Part shown: piece by piece, positions 35,369 to 43,106 of the stretch
Layout: every line of letters starts with the position of its first letter
Position numbering within the stretch: position 1 is the stretch's first letter
DNA from: Mesorhizobium sp. LSJC280B00
GTDB taxonomy: Bacteria; Pseudomonadota; Alphaproteobacteria; Rhizobiales; Rhizobiaceae
Assembly: GCF_000502835.1 (NCBI RefSeq)
Contig: NZ_AYVL01000024.1
Span: 39,072 to 95,065, forward strand
Direction: 5' to 3'
DNA length: 55,994 nt
Notes under the pieces: generated by a model
The model's input: only the letters and a program-made list of their open reading frames with translations
Databases searched by the model: none
What the model was told of the DNA's origin: nothing
Position numbers and translations under genes: made by a program

Positions 35369-35803
35369 TCATCCGTTCACTGGCGGTACTGGCGGAACAT
35401 CGTCGGCTATTTCCTGCCTGAGCCTTGGTCCTTTGCTCAGCCGGCGACCGAGCGCATCGACGAAATTGTCATAACGCTGCAAACCCTTCGCGCGGGCTTC
35501 GGCCTGAGCGGATTCCGGCAAGGCTGGGGTCGAGTTGAGCCAAAACCGGACGAACAATGCTAGCGTCTCAATAGCAATTCCGACGTCACGCTCGACACGC
35601 TGTACGCGTCGATCGATCTGGTCGAGACGGCGAGTTATCGCCGCTTGCTTCCGCTCTTCGGCATCCGGCGACAGAAACGATGCGAGCGCAGCCTCGGCGA
35701 CCAGTGACAGCGAGACCTCGCGCCGCCCAGCGTAATCGGCCAGTCCGTTCATCACGTCAGGATCAAGATAGGCAGACAGACGTTTTTTCTTCGCGTTCTT
35801 CAT
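35369..35803 (-). CDS. CopG-like protein linked to traG
   Basis: 144 residues from ATG 35803, four bases after the traG stop; two earlier in-frame starts lie inside traG. Residues ~5-45 (KKRLSAYLDPDVMNGLADYA, GRREVSLSLVAEAALASFL) have the ribbon-helix-helix pattern of CopG/Arc DNA-binding proteins. Residues ~60-85 are a charged helix (RRLDQIDRRVQRVERDVG), followed by a hydrophobic segment (ETLALFVRFWLNSTPALP). In rhizobial and related conjugative loci a CopG-type gene commonly follows traG and precedes trb genes; no trb genes are found here. Its 3' end is duplicated at 5581-5753. Confidence 0.8.
   Translation of the reverse strand: MKNAKKKRLSAYLDPDVMNGLADYAGRREVSLSLVAEAALASFLSPDAEERKQAAITRRLDQIDRRVQRVERDVGIAIETLALFVRFWLNSTPALPESAQAEARAKGLQRYDNFVDALGRRLSKGPRLRQEIADDVPPVPPVNG
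35401..35573 (-). repeat. right copy of the 173-bp direct repeat
   Basis: Matches 5581-5753 in the same orientation with 8 differences in 173 positions, offset exactly 29,820 bases. Weaker similarity extends some 40 bases further on the lower-coordinate side. This copy is inside the intact CopG-like gene. Confidence 0.9.
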
Positions 35804-35807
35804 GGGC

Positions 35808-37805
35808 TCAAAGCTCAATGCCATCACTGGGGTCAAGAGCGGCCTGACGTGCTGCGCGCCTCATAGCCTGATCGACACCACGACGGCGCATGGCGTCATC
35901 GTCGGGCTCGTCCCGGTCAAGATCGAACTCATCGTCGCGCTGTGTTGTTCGCTCCGGTGCGATGTCCTCATGTTCGGGAAGCTCGGGCTGGCGGCGGATG
36001 CCGCCATTGGCCGGATCGTCGTCCTGCTGATCCTTGGCGCGCCACGATTTTTGAGGATTGCCTTCCGGCTCAGCAAAGACTGTCGTTCCGGTCCAGTCGT
36101 CAGAGCGAGCGTTTTGCATGCTCTCTCCGGCTTTCGGTGGCGGCAGGACACGCTCGGCAAGCCGCTGATCGGCGAAGTAGCGTGCCTTCTTCGCTCGGAT
36201 TGGGAACTGGCCCGAGATCATGACGATTGCGTCGGTGGGCGGCAGCTGCATGATCTCGCCCGGCGTCATCAGAGCGCGCGCCGTTTCCTGCCGCGACACC
36301 ATCAGATGCCCGAGCCAGGGCGACAATCTGTGGCCGGCATAGTTTTTCATGGCGCGCAACTCGGTCGCGGTCCCCAAAGAGTCTGAGACGCGCTTGGCTG
36401 TCCGCTCGTCATTGGTGGCGAAGCTTACCCGTACGTGACAATTGTCAAGGATGGAATTGTTCGGTCCGTAGGCCTTCTCGATCTGATTGAGTGATTGTGC
36501 GATCAGGAACGACTTGATGCCATAGCCGGCCATGAAGGCCAGCGCGCTTTCGAAGAAATCAAGCCGGCCGAGCGCCGGGAACTCGTCGAGCATCATCAAC
36601 AGACGCTGTCGATGATCCTTCGCATGGAGATCTTCCGTCAGTCGGCGGCCGATCTGGTTAAGCACGAGGCGGATTAGCGGCTTTGTGCGGCTGATATCCG
36701 ATGGCGGCACGACCAAATAGAGGGTCGTCGGCCGTTTCTCCTCGACAAGGTCGGCGATCCGCCAGTGGCAACATGAGGTCACCTTGGCCACAACCGGATC
36801 GCGGTAGAGGCCCAGAAAACTCATGGCCGTCGAGAGCACGCCGGAGCGCTCGTTTTCGGATTTGTTGAGCAGTTCTCGGGCAGCCGACGCCACGACCGGG
36901 TGCGGGCCGGCATCGCCCAAATGCCGGGTCAGCATCATGGCGCGCAACGTCGTCTCGATTGGCCTCTGTGGATCGGAGAGGAAGTTCGCCACGCCGGCAA
37001 GGGTCTTGTCTTTCTCCGCATAGAGCACATGCAGTATGGCGCCGACCAGCAGCGCATGGCTGGTCTTCTCCCAGTGGTTGCGGCGTTCCAATGTGCCTTC
37101 CGGGTCGACCAGGACATCTGCCACGTTCTGCACATCTCGAACTTCCCGCTCGCCTCGTCGCACCTCCAGCAGAGGGTTATAGGCCGCGGATGCGGCATTG
37201 GTCGGATCGAACAGAAGCACCCGGCCGAAATGTGTGCGCCATCCGGCCGTCAGTTCCCAGTTTTCGCCTTTGATGTCGTGGACAATTGCCGAACCCGGCC
37301 AGGTCATCAGCGACGGCACGACCAGGCCAACACCCTTGCCGCTTCGGGTCGGCGCAAAACACAGCACGTGTTCGGGACCGTCATGGCGTAGATAGTCGTG
37401 GTCGAGCTTGCCGAGCACCACGCCATCATGACCGATTATGCCTGCGGCTCTGATTTCGTCTCGCGTCGCCCAGCGTGCCGAGCCATAGGTCGCGGAGTCC
37501 TTTGCCTCGCGCGCGCGCCATACCGACATCCCGATCGCGGTGGCGATCGCCATCAGGCTGCCGCTTGCCGCAATCGCCGCGCCCTCAACAAAGACCTTCG
37601 GCGCGTAGGCGTCATAGAAAAACCACCACCAGAAGAATGCCGGCGGGGGATAGATGGGCTGTCCCGCCAGTTCGAACCAGGACGGACCGAGTTGGCTCTG
37701 AAAGCCGAGCCGCCATGCCGTCCATTGTGTCGCTGCCCATGTTGTCACGAGGACGAACCCAAGGGTGGTGAGGACCTGTCCCCACAAAATCTTGGATGCC
37801 GGCAC
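35808..37805 (-). CDS. traG: TraG/VirD4-type conjugal coupling ATPase
   Basis: 665 residues from GTG 37805, preceded by GGAGAAA; the frame reaches a TTG at 37868 without a ribosome site, and family members begin near the ILWGQ motif encoded just after the GTG. Two N-terminal membrane segments (~5-30 and ~75-95) are followed by the cytoplasmic ATPase: Walker A APTRSGKGVG at ~150 and Walker B RLLMMLDEFPALG at ~395. The C-terminal tail is acidic. Coupling proteins bring relaxosome DNA to a type IV secretion channel. No relaxase, trb or virB genes are present in this window, so this copy is either orphaned or served by genes elsewhere. Confidence 0.9.
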   Translation of the reverse strand: MPASKILWGQVLTTLGFVLVTTWAATQWTAWRLGFQSQLGPSWFELAGQPIYPPPAFFWWWFFYDAYAPKVFVEGAAIAASGSLMAIATAIGMSVWRAREAKDSATYGSARWATRDEIRAAGIIGHDGVVLGKLDHDYLRHDGPEHVLCFAPTRSGKGVGLVVPSLMTWPGSAIVHDIKGENWELTAGWRTHFGRVLLFDPTNAASAAYNPLLEVRRGEREVRDVQNVADVLVDPEGTLERRNHWEKTSHALLVGAILHVLYAEKDKTLAGVANFLSDPQRPIETTLRAMMLTRHLGDAGPHPVVASAARELLNKSENERSGVLSTAMSFLGLYRDPVVAKVTSCCHWRIADLVEEKRPTTLYLVVPPSDISRTKPLIRLVLNQIGRRLTEDLHAKDHRQRLLMMLDEFPALGRLDFFESALAFMAGYGIKSFLIAQSLNQIEKAYGPNNSILDNCHVRVSFATNDERTAKRVSDSLGTATELRAMKNYAGHRLSPWLGHLMVSRQETARALMTPGEIMQLPPTDAIVMISGQFPIRAKKARYFADQRLAERVLPPPKAGESMQNARSDDWTGTTVFAEPEGNPQKSWRAKDQQDDDPANGGIRRQPELPEHEDIAPERTTQRDDEFDLDRDEPDDDAMRRRGVDQAMRRAARQAALDPSDGIEL

Positions 37806-37868
37806 TTGTCGTTTCTCCGATCTGAATAACCCGAACAACGAAGAAAGACCGAGTGTCGAGATATGCAA

Positions 37869-38275
37869 GGGGAAGGAGTTGTCAAAAGCGGCAGGACGTA
37901 CTGTGAGATAGAAAGACTTGCAGAATTCGGTCGGGGACCTTCTTTGGAAAGTATTTCACTTGGGCAGAGAGATCAGAGTCGGGTCGTTGCCATTGCGCCA
38001 CCATGGAACAATCGTGACTGTTCTCATTCTGGTGGTCGTGAAGGAGATCAACTAAATCGCAGATCTGCACAACTATCCCACTTGCGCCTCGAATGGGAAA
38101 GGGGTCCGACACCTGGCACATGGAACGTCCGGCCCAGAGCCGCTCGATCTCTTGTGCCCGATCGCACTGTCTGCCGACGACCTGATCACGTGCAGCCGCG
38201 CATAAGATCCGCAAATTGCAAGATGATCGCGGCTGCGGTGGCTATTTGTCGACGAAAGCCGGCTGCAGGACCGTC
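37869..38275. other. intergenic, no gene seen
   Basis: Contains the upstream region of traG. The + strand is open but without start context or motif until the VapB-like ending that begins near 38276. Confidence 0.35.
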
Positions 38276-38525
38276 GCTGGTTCTCAATGGAGACTGCCGC
38301 AACCGCGCCAAAGCGCGACGTTATCGGGAAAGAATCCGTGCGTTGGGTTTAGCTCCGCTTCGCAGCGCGCTGGAGGAGCGCCTACGTCGATTCGGATCCG
38401 ACGCTCGCAAGCCGGCAATGCTGGAAGACCTAGCTGCCAGCCGCCGGCGCTGGGCCGCCCTGCCCGTGCTCGATGCTCGCAGCGCCGACGAGATCATTGG
38501 GGGCGCGGCCAGCAAGGACGCTTAG
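38276..38525 (+). pseudogene. VapB-type antitoxin fragment without toxin
   Basis: The last ~60 codons read LRSALEERLRRFGSDARKPA and LPVLDARSADEIIG, the characteristic C-terminal part of VapB antitoxins like the one at the start of the window (LPELDTRSDEEIIG). The DNA-binding N terminus is not recognisable and no vapC follows. The protein sequences are similar but the DNA is well diverged, so it is not a recent copy of the first locus. Confidence 0.5.
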
Positions 38526-38602
38526 TGCGCAATCGATAGGACCTCCTCGCAACCCCGTTTGGACATGGACTTGGAATGGCTGAAAAATGCTCTCGACAGC
38601 CG

Positions 38603-38860
38603 TTATTTGGACTGGCGCGCGGCAGCGATGGCCTGCAAGAGATTAATGCTGCTCATGTCAGGTTGACTGGATGCGGCAACAGCCAGTGCTGCGGCATCGG
38701 CCATTTTCGCGACGTCGTCGCTGCTGATGGTTCCGCGCTTTTCCAGCAGGTTTAAAAGTTCGACAACGAGAAGGAAGGCGTTCACGCCATACCGTTCGGC
38801 TCTGAGCTCGAATTCGCCCCGCGCCAGTTTCTCCGAGTCTGCCTCGACCCTTTTGTCCAT
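38603..38860 (-). CDS. hypothetical helical protein
   Basis: 85 residues from ATG 38860; GGGAGG lies ten bases upstream, and the frame's earlier start at 38905 has no such site. The product is acidic and helical (GEFELRAERYGVNAFLLVVE, LLNLLEKRGTISSDDVAKMA) without a signal peptide or membrane span. It resembles small conserved rhizobial proteins of unknown function. Monocistronic. Confidence 0.55.
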   Translation of the reverse strand: MDKRVEADSEKLARGEFELRAERYGVNAFLLVVELLNLLEKRGTISSDDVAKMADAAALAVAASSQPDMSSINLLQAIAAARQSK

Positions 38861-38925
38861 GATTTGGTCGCCTCCCGTCGCGGCAAAGCTATCATAAATT
38901 AACAACGTGTTCTAAACCCTCCTCC

Positions 38926-38963
38926 ATCTGAAAAACCCGCCGTGCCCATGAGCACGGCGGGTT
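38926..38963 (-). terminator. terminator of the DUF1236 gene
   Basis: AACCCGCCGTGC (38934-38945) and GCACGGCGGGTT (38952-38963) are perfectly complementary over 12 bases with a six-base loop. On the minus strand the stem is followed by TTTT and C. It lies 130 bases after the DUF1236 gene and also points toward the hypothetical gene at 38603-38860. Confidence 0.75.
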
Positions 38964-39095
38964 GATCAAGCGTTGCGCAAGGCCTGGTGCTGGCAGATCT
39001 ATAGATCGATTGCCGCCCGACAGCCTATCAAACACGCTTCGCCCCCCGCCGCCGCACTTGGTAACGGCGGGCTTCTCCTCCCCAAATCGTTCAGG

Positions 39096-39395
39096 TCACT
39101 GGATGACTTTGACGATCTTGCGTGTGCCTGGATCAACGACAACGGTCCGGTTGTCGACGACGACGTAGCGGTATTTGACGTTCGGGACCTCATGAAGCTC
39201 GACTGTGTCGGGCAGGGTTGAGCCGATATTGAGCTCCACTCCAGGAATTTTCACCGAAGCGAGTGGCTGCTTTTTCACATATTCCTTAATCACCGTCTCC
39301 TGTTCCGGGTCGATCACCACGTCCTGAGCGGCGGCAGCACCGACACCAGCCAGCAGCAGAAATCCCGCGGCTGCGGTGGAAAGACGCATTCTCAT
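39096..39395 (-). CDS. DUF1236 secreted protein
   Basis: 99 residues from ATG 39395, which follows AAGGAGATAGCT. The signal peptide MRMRLSTAAAGFLLLAGVGA ends at AAAQD. The mature protein (VIKEYVKKQPLASVKIPG, VELHEVPNVKYRYVVVDN, VVDPGTRKIVKVIQ) matches the DUF1236 pattern, a short periplasmic domain found almost only in Rhizobiales. Function unknown. Monocistronic, with a terminator downstream. Confidence 0.8.
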   Translation of the reverse strand: MRMRLSTAAAGFLLLAGVGAAAAQDVVIDPEQETVIKEYVKKQPLASVKIPGVELNIGSTLPDTVELHEVPNVKYRYVVVDNRTVVVDPGTRKIVKVIQ

Positions 39396-39608
39396 AGCTA
39401 TCTCCTTGTGAGCTCTCTTGCACTGGGCGCGAAACTTTGCGCCAAAGCTCCCCCAGACATGAAGCTTGTGCAGACGTTCCTCACTGAGCCTTCGGTCTGG
39501 CCGTGCATAGGACCAAAGTCTGCGCTGCAGCGCGCAATAGCCCCGCACATGCAGCCACCCGGAGCTGTGTCTGTTCGTACTCGTTGGCGTCGCTCAACGG
39601 AGGAGCCT

Positions 39609-39701
39609 ATGGAGAACAGTGTCCACCAAGCTCGCTGGCTGCTTGCACCGGTTTTCGCCGTCTCCATCACCTTCTTGGTGATAGGAATGGTTGCTAGCTG
39701 A
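39609..39701 (+). CDS. 30-residue membrane peptide
   Basis: ATG 39609 sits just after GGAGGAG, one of the better ribosome sites in the window. The 30-residue product MENSVHQARWLLAPVFAVSI, ending TFLVIGMVAS, has a short polar start and one hydrophobic helix, typical of single-span small membrane proteins. A strong hairpin at 39778-39813 could terminate it. Function unknown. Confidence 0.5.
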   Translation: MENSVHQARWLLAPVFAVSITFLVIGMVAS

Positions 39702-39777
39702 TGCTCGCTAGTCAGAAATGACGCTCCAACAGCCCCGAATTTGTATCTGCCCAGAAAAGTCCCTTCCTGCGCTGATA

Positions 39778-39813
39778 GGATCCGCCCGCCATTCCTCGAT
39801 TGGCGGACGGATC
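39778..39813 (+). terminator. hairpin downstream of the small membrane peptide
   Basis: GGATCCGCCCGCCA (39778-39791) pairs with TGGCGGACGGATCC (39800-39813) with a single mismatch. Only a weak T run (TCATTT) follows, so termination is probable but not certain. Confidence 0.45.
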
Positions 39814-39856
39814 CTCATTTCCCAGCTGCGTCGGATGTCGAGTGAGTAGGAACGGA

Positions 39857-40062
39857 AATGGACGAGAACAAAAGCAATCGAGACTCGTTCACTTGTTCGA
39901 CCGAGGCCGCCTGTCGGTCGATGCGCTTTATGAGGTGGAACATTTCGCGCGGGAAAATGGCGTGTTGCCGAGCCAGGTCAGCAAGCTGATCAAAAAGAAC
40001 GGCAACGACCGTCTGACCCTCACCAAGGCAGTGAAGAGCTGCGAGATCGGCATTGAAAAACC
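39857..40062 (+). pseudogene. DUF3606-like protein, probably frameshifted
   Basis: ATG 39857 opens MDENKSNRDSF, a normal start for a DUF3606 protein, but the domain itself (LSVDALYEVEHFARENGVLP, LIKKNGNDRLTLTKAVKS) is in the next frame, so one base has been lost or gained at ~39895. The domain frame also lacks a stop where the family normally ends and runs on to 40216 through AAAAACCCGCCG, which resembles the terminator hairpin at 38931. Likely inactive, or a sequence error in one base. Confidence 0.5.
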
Positions 40063-40216
40063 CGCCGCACTCTACAGCACGACGGGTCGATCGATGCGCC
40101 GAGCACGGGGGCGTGGGCGCTGGGGTGGGCTGTGCCCGGTGCGACCGATCGTAAAAAACGATACGTGCGCGGCTGCTTGGCGTCTACCAACCGCCAGTTG
40201 GGGACAATTTTCGTAG

Positions 40217-40440
40217 CCGGTTGGGGCGGACAATCATTGCAAATGTCCTCCTTTTACATACCGTTCACTAGTTCATCCCGACGGGCGCTAATTTTGATCA
40301 CCAGTGACGGCCTTTCTGAAGCATGGGGGTTCCAAAAATCCCTTTCAACAGGCCGGTTTATACCCGTCCGATCCAGAGCTTCGCCAACGCGTTTTCGACC
40401 AGGTTTGGAGTGACGAGGTCGGCAGACGAACGCCGTGCGT
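40217..40440. other. intergenic, no gene seen
   Basis: Leads into the first IS66 fragment. No motif or ribosome site recognised. Confidence 0.35.
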
Positions 40441-40627
40441 CGCCAGGAAAGGAGCCGCGCTATTGTCGCCGATCTCGAACCTTGGCTGCGCGAGAAGCTC
40501 GGCCTGATCAGCCACAAGACAAAGCTCGCCGAGACGATCCGCTACACTCTCACGCGCTGGGAGGGCCTCTCGCGCTTCCTCGACGACGGTCGCATCGAGA
40601 TTGACAGCAACACCGTCGAGCGGGACC
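40441..40627 (+). mobile_element. IS66 transposase fragment
   Basis: LEPWLREKLGLISHKTKLAE followed by RYTLTRWEGLSRFLDDGRIE and IDSNTVER is the C-terminal catalytic block of IS66-family transposases. The similarity ends abruptly after NTVER, where the sequence switches to an integrase fragment on the opposite strand. The rest of the element is missing. Confidence 0.85.
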
Positions 40628-40710
40628 GAACAATCGACGCCCGCCTGCAGCAGCTCCATGGCAGCGCTGTGCCTCAAAACATGGGGCGGCAAAGCGTTCG
40701 AAACGCAACC
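40624..40710 (-). mobile_element. tyrosine recombinase fragment
   Basis: On the minus strand PPHVLRHSAAMELLQAGVDC is the H-x-L-R-H active-site block of a tyrosine recombinase, the same family as the fragment at 42601-42822 (AAVELLQAGVDC). It is cut by the IS66 fragment right after GVDCSV. Confidence 0.8.
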
Positions 40711-40772
40711 GGAAGGTGCCCATTGGTCCAAGCATGGCGTCGTCAGCAGCGTGAGAGTGGCGATATCCGTGT

Positions 40773-41006
40773 ATGAGAGCAGAGTTGAAGGCACGGTCAA
40801 ACACTAAAAAAGCCGGCGCCGTGTGGGCAAATTGGACGTCCATTGCCGCAGCAATTTCGGTCATGATGGGAGCAATTATGGCCGGGGCTATCTTTGCCTC
40901 TCCCCCCTTCCCCTGGCCTCCAGAACCTGCGAAACTTCGCCATGCGGGCAACATATCACCATGGCGACAAATAAAAACCCCGACCGAAGCCAGACGGCTG
41001 TTCTGA
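40773..41006 (+). CDS. possible small membrane protein
   Basis: 77 codons from ATG 40773. A single hydrophobic segment (WTSIAAAISVMMGAIMAGAI) is followed by a Pro-rich tail. There is no clear ribosome site and no family, and the frame ends within the hairpin region after the convergent cytochrome gene. It may be a chance open frame. Confidence 0.25.
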   Translation: MRAELKARSNTKKAGAVWANWTSIAAAISVMMGAIMAGAIFASPPFPWPPEPAKLRHAGNISPWRQIKTPTEARRLF

Positions 41007-41009
41007 GGC

Positions 41010-41561
41010 CTACCGCTTAACGCACATCCGCGGTTCCGCTGTGCCGCAGATTTCACCTATGCCGCAATCGAGATCGCGACTGCAGGGCGGCGGCATCTGC
41101 GGCGGCTCCAGCACGATGAAGGGCGTCATCACCTTTTCGCCGGGCGCAACCAGCTGCGGTGCTGCCGCTCCGGCGGGGCCAAGCGACCGGATATAGCGGT
41201 AGAGCGAGCGCACGTCGGTTTCGTCCATCTTGCGGAGATTGTACCAGGGCATTGGCGGCGCTGCGTCGAAAAAGCGGGCAATGCGCACGAACTCATCTTC
41301 GCCGTCGTCTGCCACCATGAGCCGCAGGTTGGCCGGATAGCTCGTCCCCCATGGACCCCGAAAACCGATGTTGCTGCCCTTGAGCGCCTTCTCCGGGTCG
41401 ATCTTCCCGCCGCTTTCCCGATAACCCATGGTGTGACAGTCGTGGCAGCCGCCGGTAATCGAGACGTAGAGGCCGCGTTCGACCGAAGGTTCCTCGGCGC
41501 GGGCCGGGATGTGGGCGAGCGAGAAAAGCACGGCACTGCACAGCAAAACGATCGTGCGCAT
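41010..41561 (-). CDS. secreted c-type cytochrome
   Basis: 183 residues; signal peptide MRTIVLLCSAVLFSLAHIPA ending at ARAEE. The haem c site is GGCHDCHTMGY (C-x2-C-H), and the rest of the ~110-residue domain follows the class I cytochrome/diheme-dehydrogenase-subunit pattern, with a likely axial Met in PPMPWYNLRKM and the helix ETDVRSLYRYIRSLGP. A C-terminal extension carries four Cys (CSRDLDCGIGEICGTAEPRM) that may form disulfides. It would carry electrons in the periplasm. No dehydrogenase gene is adjacent; the neighbours are IS debris. Confidence 0.85.
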   Translation of the reverse strand: MRTIVLLCSAVLFSLAHIPARAEEPSVERGLYVSITGGCHDCHTMGYRESGGKIDPEKALKGSNIGFRGPWGTSYPANLRLMVADDGEDEFVRIARFFDAAPPMPWYNLRKMDETDVRSLYRYIRSLGPAGAAAPQLVAPGEKVMTPFIVLEPPQMPPPCSRDLDCGIGEICGTAEPRMCVKR

Positions 41562-41625
41562 GGCATCCCCCGAAGCAAATGCGGAAGAGAGACTATCAAG
41601 CCTAGCATCACCCGGGCAAATGAAA

Positions 41626-41647
41626 AACCCCGGCCGGGGCCGGGGTT
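41626..41647 (-). terminator. perfect 22-bp palindromic hairpin
   Basis: AACCCCGGCC-GG-GGCCGGGGTT, followed on the minus strand by TTTCA. It looks like the terminator of a minus strand gene that is no longer there: the DNA on its other side is an IS3 relic. A worn relative with the same AAAAACCCCG...TTCTGAG ends lies at 40971-41008, after the cytochrome gene. Confidence 0.55.
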
Positions 41648-41675
41648 CTGAGTGAAACGTGGCGGCTCGTTATCT

Positions 41676-42210
41676 CACGCCAGCCGCACTGGATGGCTGG
41701 CTGAAGCGGATGGAGGTGGACAGCGGCCAACGTGCAGGGGTTCCCCACCGAAATGACGGAGCGGATGAAGGCTCTGGAGCGGGAGAACCGGGAGCTTCGG
41801 CAGGCCAATGAGATCCTGCGGAAAGCATCCGCTTATTTTGCCAAGGGGGAGCTCGACCGCCCGTTCAAAAAATGATCGCCTTCATTGATGATCATCGTGG
41901 CGACTACGGGATCGAGCCAATCTGCAGGGTTCTGCCGATTGCCCCGTCCACCTATCACGCGCGTGCGGCACAACACCACGATCCTTCCCGCCTGTCATTG
42001 CGGGCGAAACGGGATTTAGCTCTGAAGCCGGAGATCACAAGAGTGTTTGCAGAGAACTTCGCCGTCTATGGCGTGCGCAAGGTGTGGCGGCAATTGAAGC
42101 GCGAAGGCTTCGATGTGGCCCGCTGCACCATTGAACGATTGCGGGAGACCGGGCTGAACGGCGCCATCCGCGGCAGGCCGTTCAGAACCACGATCAGCGA
42201 CAAGGCCGCG
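41676..42210 (+). mobile_element. IS3-family element remnant (orfA end and orfB start)
   Basis: The + strand shows the leucine-zipper end of OrfA (ERMKALERENRELRQANEIL, RKASAYFAKGELDRP) with a frame change at ~41745, then OrfB from ATG 41872, overlapping the orfA stop in ATGA with an A-run suited to programmed frameshifting. OrfB begins MIAFIDDHRGDYGIEPICRV and continues with ENFAVYGVRKVWRQLKREGF, the usual HTH region. It stops making sense after GRPFRTTISDKAAP, before any of the DDE catalytic residues, where an IS66 fragment is joined. The element is inactive. Confidence 0.85.
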
Positions 42211-42213
42211 CCC

Positions 42214-42282
42214 GGTGACGTCGTGATCGGGCCGACTGGTGCGGTCAAGGTCATGGTGGCGACGAGGCCAGTCGACTTCCGG
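42214..42282 (+). mobile_element. IS66 Orf2 (TnpB) fragment fused in frame
   Basis: DVVIGPTGAVKVMVATRPVD followed by FR is the N-terminal segment of the IS66-family accessory protein TnpB. It continues the IS3 orfB frame without a stop for a few codons more (open to 42348), so the two element fragments now form one chimeric open frame. Confidence 0.7.
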
Positions 42283-42355
42283 AATTACGTGGAGCGTCTG
42301 ATTATGCGGAGTCCGCAGCGGCAATTGCTTGCCGCCTGCGGTATTTGAGCAGCGA

Positions 42356-42585
42356 TCACTCGACATAATCTGCCGATCGGCTGACGGACTTCAGCACTGC
42401 CAGCAGCCTGGCGGGAGTGCGGAAGCGACCCGACTTGAGCGACGGTGGCGCCATCGCGGCAAGCGGTCGGCTCGGCCCGCAGGTAGATTTCAGTGCTTTG
42501 GAGGCTGGCGTGACCGAGCCAGAGCGAGACTTTGCGGACATCCCGGGTCGCCTGCAGCGTGTGCATGGCGCAGGTGTGCCGTCTA
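42356..42585 (-). mobile_element. tyrosine recombinase fragment, frameshifted
   Basis: On the minus strand RRHTCAMHTLQATRDVRKVS and WLGHASLQSTEIYLRA give the catalytic end of a tyrosine recombinase in one frame; the final part, APPSLKSGRFRTPARLLAVL, is in a second frame. It meets the oppositely oriented fragment at 42601 head to head. Confidence 0.75.
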
Positions 42586-42600
42586 TGTCGACCAAGACAT

Positions 42601-42822
42601 AAGCGGCACACCGCCGCCGTGGAATTGCTGCAGGCGGGTGTCGATTGCTCGGTCATTGCCCTGTGGCTGGGCCATGAGACGATGGAAACGACGCTGATCT
42701 ATCTTCACGCACATCTTGAGCTGAAGGAATCCGCACTCGCCAAGCTGAAGCCGTACGAACGCGCCAAAGCCGAGCGATTTCGACCAAACGACCGGCTTCT
42801 GGAATTCCTGAACGCCCTTTGA
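42601..42822 (+). mobile_element. tyrosine recombinase C-terminal fragment
   Basis: HTAAVELLQAGVDCSVIALW, LGHETMETTLIYLHAH and the tail RFRPNDRLLEFLNAL make up the last ~70 residues of a tyrosine recombinase, with the R-H...Y block including the nucleophile in TLIYLH. It resembles the third recombinase of RIT (recombinase-in-trio) elements, as does its position next to a terminal inverted repeat. Confidence 0.75.
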
Positions 42823-42828
42823 GCATGA

Positions 42829-42921
42829 GAACTATGCCGAGTGTCAACGACTGGCCTGCGGCCAAACGGCGGGAGAAGCACGCTCTGGCCGCCATGGTGA
42901 AAGAGGCACTCGGCATAGTTC
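42829..42921. repeat. 15-bp inverted repeat pair enclosing 63 bases
   Basis: GAACTATGCCGAGTG at 42829-42843 and its exact complement CACTCGGCATAGTTC at 42907-42921. It starts seven bases after the recombinase stop and ends where IS66 coding sequence begins, so it probably is the end of the recombinase element. Confidence 0.85.
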
Positions 42922-42924
42922 GAC

Positions 42925-43079
42925 GGTCGGCACAAACATGCAAACTTAACGGCATCGAGCCGCTCGGCTATCTCGCCGACGTCCTCACTAGGATCGTCAA
43001 CGGCTATCCCAACAGCCGAATCGACGATCTCCTGCCATGGGCCTACGTCACCGCACCCAATCTCAAGGCCGTGATCTGA
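42925..43079 (+). mobile_element. IS66 transposase C-terminal fragment
   Basis: QTCKLNGIEPLGYLADVLTR and IVNGYPNSRIDDLLPWAYV are the very C-terminal residues of IS66-family transposases, ending at the normal stop. The frame is open back to 42819 through the inverted repeat region, but that part is not transposase. Confidence 0.85.
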
Positions 43080-43106
43080 ATTCGGGTGATACGCGGCCTC
43101 GCCAGT

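Noticed and set aside
5537..35803. Interpretation of the whole interval as an intact ICE
   Set aside because: No intact integrase, relaxase, attachment site repeat at a tRNA gene or type IV secretion genes were seen; only traG and relics are present.
35808..37868. TTG 37868 as the traG start
   Set aside because: No ribosome site, and the added 21 residues do not resemble the family; GTG 37805 follows GGAG and begins at the usual place.
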